NCBI GenBank assembly: GCA_002361235.1
Contig: DESI01000020.1
Span: forward strand, 1-64,000
Direction: 5' to 3'
DNA length: 64,000 bases
From: Porphyromonadaceae bacterium UBA3318
GTDB taxonomy: Bacteria; Bacteroidota; Bacteroidia; Bacteroidales; Muribaculaceae
Under the pieces are notes generated by a model. The model saw only the letters and a list, made by a program, of their open reading frames with translations, made no database searches and was not told the origin of the DNA. Position numbers and translations under genes: made by a program. Shown here one piece after another: positions 8,585 through 17,185 of this stretch (positions are counted from its first letter, which is position 1; each line of letters opens with the position of its first letter).

Positions 8585-11500
8585 AATGCAATAAATGCGG
8601 TAAGGACAACCGCGACATAGCGAGATACTGCAAATGGTGTGGCGCCACGATGGCCGCCATACAGACACCGCCCCCGCCTCCCGGCGCAGCTGCGGGTACC
8701 GCTCCGGATAGTTCTGCTCCGAACGGCGCACTCGACATACTTGTGGACAAGGACCTGATTCGCGCCACGCTGACCGACATAGCCTCAAAGGGTGCCGCAA
8801 TGAAGGCATACAACGACGCCCATAAACTGAACTTCCGCATGGAACTCAGTTTCGTCATCACAGGCGACTCGGGCACCGGCAAAGCCACCGTGGCAAAGGC
8901 CATAGCCGCGTTGCTGCACGAGAAGGGGCTGGTGAACAATCCTGTGCCGAAGATCATAGACCCGACCGATTACAAACAATTCGTTGAGAAGATAGACGAG
9001 AATCTGAAGAATTTCGGAAACGGAGTCCTGATAATCAAGGAGGCCGACAAACTTGTGCCGGACGGAGTGCAGAAGGATGTGGCGCCGATAGACCATATCA
9101 TCAAGCATATACGCAAATGGCGCGGCGACGCCGCAAAGCCTGTGGTAATACTGTTGGGCGGAAAGCGGCTTAAGAAGTTTTTCGACGAGAATCCGGTGCC
9201 GGCGTCGGCGGTAAACTATTTCTTAGAGACGCCTGAACTGAGCGACGAGGGGTTGCTGGACATAACCGAACGGTTGCTACTCGCCAATGGCGGGCGCACT
9301 CTGAGCGACGAGGGACGGCAGAAGCTGAAACGGATATACCTGAACGACCGCCGTAACCCCGATGGCGCCAAGGGAGCCGGCGGCCATAATGCCGAACGCC
9401 GCGCATACGAGATTACCCTGAAATGTCTGGGCGTACTTCCCGAGGGTCAGCCCGCGGGTCCCGACATGATCGACGGCACGGAATACATACCCAAGACATA
9501 CGAGGAGGTGATGCGGTCGTTCGACAAATATGTGGGTGTCGACGAGATAAAGGAGGAGATACGCAAGATAACGCTCAAGCTCGAGGAGCAGCGCAAGCGC
9601 CTCGGCCCCGGTGCCACGGTCGAGCTCTATGACCAGTTCCAGTTCCTCGGCAATCCCGGCACGGGCAAGACCACGATGGCGCGCCTGTTTGCCGACGCCC
9701 TCAACTCGCTCGGCGCGTTGCCTGTGGGTCACTTGGTGGAAGTGGGCCGCGACGACCTTGTGTCACAGTATGTGGGCGAGACCCCGAAATTGGTGCGCTC
9801 AGTATTTGACAAGGCGATGGGCGGCGTGCTGTTCATAGACGAGGCATATTCGCTGAAACAGAACGACAGCGACGCCGTGGGACAGCAGGCCATCGACACC
9901 ATCCTGACCCTGGCGGAGAACCGTCGCGGCAAGGTGATAGTGATACTGGCCGGCTACAGCAAGGAGATGGGCGAGTTCATCCACTCCAACTCCGGACTCG
10001 AGTCGAGGTTCAACAAGATTATAAATTTCCGTGACTACACCGGCAAGGAACTGGCCGAGATATTCCGGCGGATGGTGAAAAGCAGTCCGGAAGGCTATAC
10101 GCTGTCGGCCAAGGCCGAGGAACATTTGGACCAGGTGTTCGAACGGATGGAGAAGATGAAGACCCGCAACTTCGGCAACGCCCGCGAGGTTCGCAACAAA
10201 TATCAGCAGGCCGTGTCGGCCCTGATAGCCCGCAACGACAAGGCACGGCAGGATGGCACTTTCGACGAATCGAAGAAGAACGAGATAGACCTTGCGGACA
10301 TCGAGGGGGACCGGACCGTGCTCTCGGCCGACGAACTGCTGAAAGGGTTCGACGACTTCATCGGTATGCAGGGAGTGAAGGAACAGATACGCTCATTCGC
10401 CAACAGGATAAAGTTAGCGCGAATCAAGGCCATGCGGGGCGGCAAGGTGGAGCAGCCCAACATCCATATAATCATCACCGGCAATCCGGGCACCGGCAAG
10501 ACCGAAGTGGCCAAGCGGATGGGACAGGTGTTCAAGGCTCTGGGCATTCTGCCCAAGGGTCATGTGGTGTGCAAGGAACGCAAGCATATACTCGACAGCT
10601 ATGTCAACTCCGCCGGCAAGAATATGGAGAAAGCCGTGGACGAGGCGATGGGCGGCGTGCTGTTTATCGACGAAGCGTATACCTTCATGCCGGCTGATCC
10701 GTCGGGCGTGAAGGACAAGTCGGGCAACGAGGCCATCGAGGCATTGATGACCCGCATGTCGAACGACGCCGGCAAGTTCGTGACCGTATTCGCAGGTTAC
10801 AAGCAGGAAATGGACGAATTCATCAATAACGCCAACCCCGGACTGAAGCGCCGCTTTACGTATAGCATCCATATTGACGACTATACGGTCGACGAGCTGG
10901 TGCAGATATTCATGCTCAACGCCCGCAAGGAGGGTTACAGGCTTACGCCCGAAGCCGAGGAACTGCTGAACCTCAAGGTAGAGGAGATGGTGAGCGCCAA
11001 GGACGAGAAGTTCGGCAACGCCGGCGAGATGGTGAAGCTGTTCAACACCACCAAGGACCGCCAGAGTGACCGTATCTCCGGGAATATAACAGAAGAACTG
11101 ACCGACGAGGAACTATATACCATAGAAAAGTGCGATATTCCGTACGACGCTCCCAAGAAGATAGACGTGGAGGAGTGCATGAAGGAACTCGACGAACTGG
11201 AGGGACTTAAAGCCGTGAAGGATGCCGTCAGGGAGATAGCCGACACGCTGATAGTGGAGCAGAAGCGCAACGCCGACACCGGCGGCAGGCATAAGCTGAA
11301 CCTTGACCACCTGCTGTTCCTCGGCAATCCCGGCACCGGCAAGACCACCGTGGCGCGCATCATGGGCAACATCTACTACTCGCTCGGACTGCTCCCGTCG
11401 AACAAGGTGATAGAGGTGACGCCCAAGGACCTGATAGCACCGTACGTGGGTCAGACCGCCCCAAAAACCGAGCAGATGATAAACCGCGCCATCGGCGGCA

Positions 11501-11982
11501 TACTGTTCCTGGACGAGGCTTACGGGCTGAATGACGGCCCCAACGGATTCGGCAAGGATGCCATGCCCGTGCTGCTGACCAAGCTGCTGGACCTGAAGGG
11601 GAAGTTCGTGTGCATCGCCGCCGGCTATCACCGCGAGATGCAGCAGTGGATTGACACCAACACCGGTATGGATTCCCGATTCCAGCGGCGTATCAATTTC
11701 GAGGACTACAGCGCCGGGGAATTAGGCAACATATTCCGCAGCGTCGTAAGGAAGGCCGGACTTAAGATGGATGCCGGCGCCGAGACCGAGATGGAACGTT
11801 ATTTCTATGTCCTGGTCTATAACAAGGGGCGGAACTTCGCCAATGCCCGCGAGGCCCGCAATTACTTCGACCGCGTGAAGCTGAACCAGGGACGCCGTCT
11901 GCGCGAACTGCTCAGGAACCCCGATTTTGACAACAGCGAGCTGTATATGCTGCGACGCGAGGACATGATAATCAAGGAATAA
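8581..11982 (+). CDS. Four-module CbbX/SpoVK-type AAA+ ATPase with N-terminal zinc ribbon
   Basis: The 1133-residue protein opens with a zinc ribbon (CNKCG...CKWCG, residues 3-21) and a Pro/Ala linker. Four P-loop modules follow. Module 1 has GDSGTGKA (about 95) but IIKEAD where Walker B should be, and no Arg-finger segment. Modules 2, 3 and 4 have GNPGTGKT (about 357, 635, 915), FIDEAY or FLDEAY Walker B motifs (about 417, 695, 975), and SRF/RRF Arg-finger-like segments. They resemble the CbbX/SpoVK/EccA family of hexameric remodelling ATPases. The first module is probably structural. The start overlaps the kinase stop by 4 nt, so kinase and ATPase are translationally coupled; phosphorylation of one by the other is a reasonable guess. 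Confidence 0.92.
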   Translation: MKCNKCGKDNRDIARYCKWCGATMAAIQTPPPPPGAAAGTAPDSSAPNGALDILVDKDLIRATLTDIASKGAAMKAYNDAHKLNFRMELSFVITGDSGTGKATVAKAIAALLHEKGLVNNPVPKIIDPTDYKQFVEKIDENLKNFGNGVLIIKEADKLVPDGVQKDVAPIDHIIKHIRKWRGDAAKPVVILLGGKRLKKFFDENPVPASAVNYFLETPELSDEGLLDITERLLLANGGRTLSDEGRQKLKRIYLNDRRNPDGAKGAGGHNAERRAYEITLKCLGVLPEGQPAGPDMIDGTEYIPKTYEEVMRSFDKYVGVDEIKEEIRKITLKLEEQRKRLGPGATVELYDQFQFLGNPGTGKTTMARLFADALNSLGALPVGHLVEVGRDDLVSQYVGETPKLVRSVFDKAMGGVLFIDEAYSLKQNDSDAVGQQAIDTILTLAENRRGKVIVILAGYSKEMGEFIHSNSGLESRFNKIINFRDYTGKELAEIFRRMVKSSPEGYTLSAKAEEHLDQVFERMEKMKTRNFGNAREVRNKYQQAVSALIARNDKARQDGTFDESKKNEIDLADIEGDRTVLSADELLKGFDDFIGMQGVKEQIRSFANRIKLARIKAMRGGKVEQPNIHIIITGNPGTGKTEVAKRMGQVFKALGILPKGHVVCKERKHILDSYVNSAGKNMEKAVDEAMGGVLFIDEAYTFMPADPSGVKDKSGNEAIEALMTRMSNDAGKFVTVFAGYKQEMDEFINNANPGLKRRFTYSIHIDDYTVDELVQIFMLNARKEGYRLTPEAEELLNLKVEEMVSAKDEKFGNAGEMVKLFNTTKDRQSDRISGNITEELTDEELYTIEKCDIPYDAPKKIDVEECMKELDELEGLKAVKDAVREIADTLIVEQKRNADTGGRHKLNLDHLLFLGNPGTGKTTVARIMGNIYYSLGLLPSNKVIEVTPKDLIAPYVGQTAPKTEQMINRAIGGILFLDEAYGLNDGPNGFGKDAMPVLLTKLLDLKGKFVCIAAGYHREMQQWIDTNTGMDSRFQRRINFEDYSAGELGNIFRSVVRKAGLKMDAGAETEMERYFYVLVYNKGRNFANAREARNYFDRVKLNQGRRLRELLRNPDFDNSELYMLRREDMIIKE

Positions 11983-11995
11983 AACCCTCACGAGT

Positions 11996-12550
11996 ATGGA
12001 CAATCAGAAGAAATGCCCGCAGTGCGGGGAGATGATAGACGCCGACAGCCGTTATTGCGATCAGTGCGGAGCGATGATGTACCTGTGCCCCGAGCATCTG
12101 ATATTCGGCAAGGGGCAGGGAAAGCGCTGCGGCCAATGCGGCAAGGAACTTGTAGCCGCCGACCAGCTGGATAAACAACAGCCGCAAGGCCCTGTACAGC
12201 AGCCTGTGGAAGCGGCACAGCCGGAGCAGCCGCGAACCGGCACATATACACCGCCTGCAATGCCTGTGGATCTGTATTGCGCGGCCATGAACATAACGGT
12301 TCCGTTGATTCACGGAGCGGTGATAGGGCGTACCACCGGCAATTATGTCGGACAGTTGGGACAGTGCATCTACATATCCGGCACGCACGCTTCGCTGGGA
12401 CAGGATGCCGCAGGATGGACCATTACCGACCTCGGGTCGCGCAACGGAACGAAGGTGAACGGCGTGGCGTGTGTGCCTCAGCAGCCCGTGCGAATCAATG
12501 TGGGGAATATAGTCAGAATCGCCAATTTCTATGATTTCGTTGTAAGATGA
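11996..12550 (+). CDS. Zinc-ribbon and FHA-domain phosphothreonine-binding protein
   Basis: The 184-residue protein has an N-terminal zinc ribbon (CPQCG...CDQCG, residues 7-25), a second Cys pair (CGQCG, about 43-47), a Gln/Pro-rich linker (about 58-82), and an FHA domain (about 92-184). The FHA signature is clear: GAVIGR, then SGTHASL and DLGSRNGTKVNG, including the Arg, Ser, His and Asn that contact phosphothreonine in this family. It is cytoplasmic, follows the AAA+ gene by 13 nt, and its stop overlaps the PP2C start (ATGA). It is the probable reader of the marks written by the kinase, for instance on the Thr repeats of the kinase tail; the partner is inferred. Confidence 0.92.
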   Translation: MDNQKKCPQCGEMIDADSRYCDQCGAMMYLCPEHLIFGKGQGKRCGQCGKELVAADQLDKQQPQGPVQQPVEAAQPEQPRTGTYTPPAMPVDLYCAAMNITVPLIHGAVIGRTTGNYVGQLGQCIYISGTHASLGQDAAGWTITDLGSRNGTKVNGVACVPQQPVRINVGNIVRIANFYDFVVR

Positions 12551-13281
12551 GCATGACGGTAAGGTTCGATGTGGAGAGCGATGTGGGACGTCTGCGCTCC
12601 AACAATGAGGACATGGCGCTTGTGGCGGGTCAGAAGATACGCGACGGACAGATCTGCATGACGCTGCCCATAAATCCCGATACGGAGATGGCTGCGATTG
12701 TGTGCGACGGCATGGGTGGCTATGCCTCAGGCGAAGTTGCATCTGAAATGGCCGTTTCGTCGTTCAGCGGTTTTACCGACCGTCTGGAACCGGGCATGGA
12801 TTCCTCAGAGTTGGTGATGGCGATAAAGAAATGGTTTGCAGGTGCAAACCATGAGATACTGATGGCTGCCAACGGTTCTGGAATGGGCTGCACGCTGACC
12901 GGGTTTCTGATCTACGATGGCAAGCCCTATTGCCTGAACTGTGGCGACAGCCGTGTATACAGACTGCGCTACGGGCATCTGAAGCAGCTGACCACCGACC
13001 ACTCCGAGCGCAACCGCCTCGGGGATATGACCGTGCCGTCGAACCTTATCTACAACGCGATGGGGGTGCCCGATGCGTTCGTTGACATAATGCCGACCAA
13101 GTTTGTGGCCGGCGACAAGTACCTGGTATGCAGCGACGGCCTGTGCGACATGATCGACGACGCGAAGATACAGGAGATTCTTGAATCGCCCTCGTGCACG
13201 GCCAGGGCGCTTGTGGATGCCGCTAACCTGGCCGGTGGAAAGGACAACATAACGGCGGTAATTATGAATGTCGAAGGTTGA
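12547..13281 (+). CDS. PP2C-family (PPM) Ser/Thr protein phosphatase
   Basis: The 244-residue protein is a single PP2C domain. Recognised motifs are SDVGRLRSNNED at the N-terminus, CDGMGGYASGE (about 57-68, with a metal-binding Asp), NCGDSRVYRLR (about 132-142), TTDHS, CSDGLCDMI (about 196-204) and GGKDNITAV near the end, where the last metal-binding Asp sits. The length is normal for the bacterial Stp/PrpC class. There is no membrane segment. The start overlaps the FHA gene by 4 nt and the Sel1 gene follows after 3 nt. It is expected to reverse the marks set by the kinase. Confidence 0.95.
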   Translation: MSMTVRFDVESDVGRLRSNNEDMALVAGQKIRDGQICMTLPINPDTEMAAIVCDGMGGYASGEVASEMAVSSFSGFTDRLEPGMDSSELVMAIKKWFAGANHEILMAANGSGMGCTLTGFLIYDGKPYCLNCGDSRVYRLRYGHLKQLTTDHSERNRLGDMTVPSNLIYNAMGVPDAFVDIMPTKFVAGDKYLVCSDGLCDMIDDAKIQEILESPSCTARALVDAANLAGGKDNITAVIMNVEG

Positions 13282-13284
13282 ATT

Positions 13285-14169
13285 ATGGAGACTGAACTGG
13301 AAAATAAGTTTTATAAACTGATAGGGGAGGAGGATGAGCGTCCCGAGGCATTGCAGGAGGCTGCGGACCTTGTGCTTAACGCACCGGAGAGCAGCGAACG
13401 CGCCGGTCTGCTGGCATTGATATACCATGACGGCATAGGAGTGGAACAGGACATGGATCGGGCCTTCGGATATGCCGAGAAGGCGGCGTTGGAATGGCAT
13501 GACGGACTGGGATACTATCTGTTGGGACATATGTGTGAGAATGCGGAGACGCCCGACCAGGCCGAGGGCGGGCCGCGTCAGAAGTATGACCATTACGACG
13601 CGGAGCGTTTCTATGAGCTGAGTTCCAAAATTGACAGTCCGTGGCGATATGACGCAGTGATGTGGCTGGGCGACTATTATATGGATATGGCCAAGGGTGG
13701 CGATCCGGAGATAGGGGTGGAGTATTATGAGTCGATAGCCGGCAGTTATCCGCCTGCCGCCGAAGCGTTGAGCGACTATTACTGGGACCTGGCGTTTCCT
13801 GACCACACGGACGATACGGACTGGACCAAGCCGTTATACAGATGGACGGAAGTGGCCGAAAAAACATATCCGGAGGAGTATGCCTATAGGCTGGGTGTTC
13901 TTTATTCGTTCGGTATAGGTTGTGAGCGGGACACGGATAAGGGAACGGACCTGTTTGTAAAGGCCTACGAGCATGGCGATTGGCGCGGCGCGCAGGCCAT
14001 GGCCGCCAGCATCGAGGAACTGTTGAATAATATGCCCGAAATGGCCCCGGAACCACGTCAGATGCGCGAGAATGAAATCCGGATCTGGCTGCACCGTGCC
14101 GAGGAACTCCGTCAGAAAGATCTCCTCGAAAACCCTGCTGAGCGCGACAACGTCCGGGAGGAAGACTGA
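13285..14169 (+). CDS. Sel1-like repeat protein, last gene of the kinase operon
   Basis: The 294-residue protein has helical repeats of the Sel1 (TPR-like) type: ERAGLLALIYHDGIGVEQDMDRAFGYAEKAA (about 38-68) and YRLGVLYSFGIGCERDTDKGTDLFVKAYEHG (about 198-228) show the G-I-G and A/G spacing of the family. It lacks a signal peptide, so it is probably a cytoplasmic scaffold. It starts 3 nt after the PP2C stop and ends the operon. The next gene has its own promoter overlapping this gene's stop codon. Confidence 0.85.
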   Translation: METELENKFYKLIGEEDERPEALQEAADLVLNAPESSERAGLLALIYHDGIGVEQDMDRAFGYAEKAALEWHDGLGYYLLGHMCENAETPDQAEGGPRQKYDHYDAERFYELSSKIDSPWRYDAVMWLGDYYMDMAKGGDPEIGVEYYESIAGSYPPAAEALSDYYWDLAFPDHTDDTDWTKPLYRWTEVAEKTYPEEYAYRLGVLYSFGIGCERDTDKGTDLFVKAYEHGDWRGAQAMAASIEELLNNMPEMAPEPRQMRENEIRIWLHRAEELRQKDLLENPAERDNVREED

Positions 14170-14201
14170 TTTGGAACTGTCGGGGAAATTGGTTAACTTT
14201 G
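14170..14201 (+). promoter_or_regulatory. Promoter of the AAA-ATPase/nuclease gene
   Basis: TTTG (14170-14173), 20 nt, then TAACTTTG (14194-14201) match the Bacteroidetes consensus. The start is predicted near 14206, about 16 nt before the ATG at 14222. This fixes the start at 14222 rather than at an upstream in-frame start inside the Sel1 gene, and separates this gene from the kinase operon. Confidence 0.8.
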
Positions 14202-14221
14202 TGAGAAATACCGAAATTGAT

Positions 14222-15778
14222 ATGTCAAACACTCTGGTCCGTTATCCGATAGGCGTTCAGAGCTTCGAAAAGCTTCGTGAATTCTCATATTTGTATATTG
14301 ACAAGACTGAACTTTTATATAATCTTGTCAAGACGAGCAATTGTGTCTTTCTGTCAAGGCCGCGTCGCTTTGGCAAGAGCCTGTTACTTTCTACTCTGCA
14401 GGCCTATTTCGAGGGGAAAAAGGAACTGTTCAAGGGTCTTGCCATAGAGCAGCTTGAGACGGAATGGCAACCTCATGCTGTCCTGACACTGAGTCTGGCC
14501 AGCTATAATCCGACTATAGATGACGATCTTAATGCAATCCTTGATAACCAGTTTCAGATCTGGGAGCAGGAGTATGATGTTAAAATCGAATCTGATAGTC
14601 TCTCGTCTCGTTTCGGTAATATCATACGTACTGCAAGTATATCTTCCGGTCGGCCGGTCGTGATTCTTGTCGATGAATATGATCATCCCCTCATATCGTC
14701 CATGCACGATGAGAAAAAACTTGAGAAGAACCGTCAGCTTCTCAAGTCAATCTATGTCAACTTCAAGGATCTGGATGGATATATCAGATTCACCATGCTG
14801 ACAGGGGTAAGCCGTTTCAGCAAGATGACCGTTTTCAGTGGCTTGAATAATTTACGTGACATATCTCTTAATCAGCAGTATGCAGCAATTTGTGGAATAA
14901 CCGAGAAGGAACTGATGGAGAACTTCCGGCAGGGTATTGAAATGCTCGCCCAGAACAACGATACTGACTACGATGGAGCCGTCAAATTGCTTAAGGGAAA
15001 TTATGACGGTTACCACTTTACCAAAAACAGTCCGGACATCTACAATCCGTTCAGTCTGATGTGGGCTATGGCTGATGGAGAAATCGGTTCTTATTGGTTC
15101 CAGAGCGGCACCCCTGAATTTCTTGTAAGACAGATTCAGAAAGGGAACAGTTTTCTTCCGGAGATGTTTGAGGAGACGGTAGATGAAAGCATCCTGACCT
15201 CGAATGATATATTCGATACCCAGCCTACGGCTTTGCTTTATCAGACCGGTTACCTCACAATCAAGAGGTTTGAGAAGCCGGATGAATATCACCTCGGCAT
15301 TCCAAATTTGGAGGTACGCAAAGGGCTGTTTGAGAATCTGGCCAAGTATTATTTCGACAAGGGCGATACGGTGGTTTACAACAATGTGCGCCAGGTCAGG
15401 AAACTTCTTGAGAACCGAAACATCGACGAGGCTATGGAACGTCTGCGCACATTCATGGCCGGTATCCCATACGAGTTTTCGGAAAAAGCCAACGAGCTGC
15501 ATTATGAGAACAATCTGTTCATCATCTTCATGCTGATCGGAGTGAATGCGCGGCCTGAATGGCATACGTCCAACGGTCGGATAGATCTGTTGCTCAGTAT
15601 GCGCAACAATATCTACATCATCGAGCTAAAGCGTGACGGTACCCCCGACGAGGCGTTGGCACAGATTCATGAGAAGGACTACGCCCGGCAGTTTACCGGT
15701 GACCCACGCCCCATCATCAACCTCGGTATCACCTTCAGCACCGAGACCCGCAACATCACCGCCTGGAAAGCCGAATAA
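14222..15778 (+). CDS. AAA-ATPase-like / PD-(D/E)XK nuclease-family protein (DUF1703 type)
   Basis: This 518-residue protein belongs to the common Bacteroidetes family with an N-terminal AAA-ATPase-like domain and a C-terminal PD-(D/E)XK nuclease-like domain. The N-terminus shows YPIGVQSFEKLRE, YIDKTELLY and the P-loop-like SRPRRFGKSLLLS; a Walker B-like VVILVDEYDHPL follows at about 155. The C-terminus (about 455-518) has GRIDLLL and YIIELKRDG, the D...ELK pattern of the nuclease fold. Many genomes carry several paralogues; their function is unsettled and mobility or defence has been suggested. A truncated paralogue lies at 59547. The start is set by the promoter at 14170-14201 and by alignment with that paralogue. 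Confidence 0.88.
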   Translation: MSNTLVRYPIGVQSFEKLREFSYLYIDKTELLYNLVKTSNCVFLSRPRRFGKSLLLSTLQAYFEGKKELFKGLAIEQLETEWQPHAVLTLSLASYNPTIDDDLNAILDNQFQIWEQEYDVKIESDSLSSRFGNIIRTASISSGRPVVILVDEYDHPLISSMHDEKKLEKNRQLLKSIYVNFKDLDGYIRFTMLTGVSRFSKMTVFSGLNNLRDISLNQQYAAICGITEKELMENFRQGIEMLAQNNDTDYDGAVKLLKGNYDGYHFTKNSPDIYNPFSLMWAMADGEIGSYWFQSGTPEFLVRQIQKGNSFLPEMFEETVDESILTSNDIFDTQPTALLYQTGYLTIKRFEKPDEYHLGIPNLEVRKGLFENLAKYYFDKGDTVVYNNVRQVRKLLENRNIDEAMERLRTFMAGIPYEFSEKANELHYENNLFIIFMLIGVNARPEWHTSNGRIDLLLSMRNNIYIIELKRDGTPDEALAQIHEKDYARQFTGDPRPIINLGITFSTETRNITAWKAE

Positions 15779-16351
15779 GTTAGAAGTTAGATATCAAATT
15801 TATATTTAACAATAAGAGAGGGACAACGTCTACGTTGGACATGAAATCCTGTGTATTTATACATGGGGCATAACGGGATGCGTTTTAGGAAGCTATTTTT
15901 AAAAGTATTAGGTAATATTCATCAAGGAATGGGAATGGGGAATGAGCTAAAAATTTGAATATTGGGGGCAATTTATTGCAAATTAAGAAAAATTGATTAA
16001 TTTTGCAGTCGTATATTATCGGTAGGCCAATGCAAGTCTATTGATGAATACTAAATATATAGAAAGCGTTACTCAACGCTCATCTTGACTGTTTGAAACT
16101 TCGCAAATTTCATTGATCCGTCAAGAATGAAGCAACGGGAGATGCTTATGGTGATATGTAATATCAGCAGATTATAATGTGAAGCATTATATCAGCCTGT
16201 GTGCATATTCGCGTAAGGCCTCAGCGTTGTTCGTTCCACGGATCAGGGCAATGCGAAGGCCTCAAACAGAAGAACGAGCAATAAGTATAGACCTTGCGCT
16301 TTTTTCGTTTAATAAACAGCCGAATAGAGGTCCGACGGCATTGTTAATAAA
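15779..16351. other. AT-rich intergenic block with promoter and several hairpins
   Basis: This 573-nt stretch has no convincing gene. It holds a small hairpin (CAACGT/ACGTTG, 15824-15837), a promoter-like pair (15975-16005), then three inverted repeats in a row: AGCGTT/AACGCT (16065-16080), TCTTGAC/GTCAAGA (16083-16126) and TGATAT/ATATCA (16152-16166). The order promoter-hairpins suggests a structured RNA or a leader for the following small genes. An 85-codon reading frame at 16179-16436 overlaps the next gene and is not supported. Confidence 0.5.
15975..16005 (+). promoter_or_regulatory. Promoter-like element before the structured block
   Basis: ATTG (15975-15978), 19 nt, then TAATTTTG (15998-16005). 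The -7 box is perfect and the -33 box has one mismatch. The predicted start is near 16011, upstream of the hairpins. Confidence 0.55.
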
Positions 16352-16750
16352 GTGCAAGTATATAAACAAGTATATAAAAAGGCATTCATCTTTGAAGCAG
16401 AACGCTTTGAGGAATATCAAGATGGCCGATGTTTAAGCAAAGGTCGATGTAATGTTACTATATTGGCTAAAGTATTGAATGATGAGTGTCTCGGAATGAT
16501 TCTACAAGGTGAAATGCCTGTGAGGATAAACACGAGATTCGGATTGCCAATCTTTGGTATAGAAAATGGAGACGTATTGAATGACAGAGTTCAGTATGGC
16601 AGAATCCCGGATTCCGTAAGCTGGCCAGATTCCAATGAACCACTAGTGTGCAACATATTCAATAATATGACATGCATAAGATTTGCAATGATGTCTCCGC
16701 TTAGGATAGTGGAGTTCTATGGTTATTTTATCGACATACGTGACTTATAA
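16352..16750 (+). CDS. Hypothetical protein of the AT-rich island
   Basis: A 132-codon frame beginning with GTG. The protein is not recognised: no signal peptide, no membrane segment, mixed alpha/beta character with GMILQGEMPVRINTRFGLPIFGI in the middle. The first 48 residues are uncertain, because an ATG at 16496 could be the true start. The codon use is AT-rich, unlike the housekeeping genes. It ends 8 nt before the next small gene and may be cotranscribed with it. Confidence 0.5.
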   Translation: MQVYKQVYKKAFIFEAERFEEYQDGRCLSKGRCNVTILAKVLNDECLGMILQGEMPVRINTRFGLPIFGIENGDVLNDRVQYGRIPDSVSWPDSNEPLVCNIFNNMTCIRFAMMSPLRIVEFYGYFIDIRDL

Positions 16751-16758
16751 AAATACTC

Positions 16759-17163
16759 ATGGCGGAAGGAATCAATATGGGCAGAAAATGCCCTTGGTCA
16801 AAAGACTACATACAAATTCTGTATAAAAAGTTAGACGCATATTGTAAGCTGGCAACTTTATACGCCTTAAAATCCGAGGGCCAAAAAGTTGCAATGGAAA
16901 CTATGGCAGCTTACAACATGTTTAAATGTCCTGTGGTTTATATCTTTATACATTACCATTTTGGTAAGTTTGAAGATTTGGGAATGAAAGAGAGTGATAT
17001 TCAATCATACATGATGTACATGTTGATGGTTAAATACATAACCCAAGCAATGATTGAAGAAATATCGACACAGCCGCTTTTTGAATTAGACCGGGAAAAT
17101 GAAATATCTACGGCATTACTAAGCGTTTGTAAGGAAGTAATCTTTATTGAGGATAACTTCTAA
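16759..17163 (+). CDS. Hypothetical protein of the AT-rich island
   Basis: A 134-residue, mostly helical protein of unknown function, with WSKDYIQILYKKLDAYCKLATLYAL near the N-terminus and an aromatic core (YIFIHYHFGKFEDLG, about 55-69). There is no signal peptide. An alternative start is the ATG at 16777. It is closely followed by the next island gene (22 nt), so an operon is likely. Confidence 0.6.
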   Translation: MAEGINMGRKCPWSKDYIQILYKKLDAYCKLATLYALKSEGQKVAMETMAAYNMFKCPVVYIFIHYHFGKFEDLGMKESDIQSYMMYMLMVKYITQAMIEEISTQPLFELDRENEISTALLSVCKEVIFIEDNF

Positions 17164-17185
17164 TAAAAACAAATTGACAGGTATA

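Noticed and set aside
3331..14169. Assignment of the kinase operon to the TerY-P or type VI secretion signalling systems
   Set aside because: No vWA (TerY) protein and no secretion structural gene is present; the AAA+ protein is of CbbX type and not ClpV.
14072..14221. Upstream extension of the AAA-ATPase/nuclease gene
   Set aside because: The extension lies within the Sel1 gene and the promoter; the family N-terminus aligns from the ATG at 14222.
16179..16436. 85-codon open frame in the structured block
   Set aside because: It overlaps the following gene by 85 nt, has no domain and runs through a region rich in inverted repeats; non-coding is more likely.
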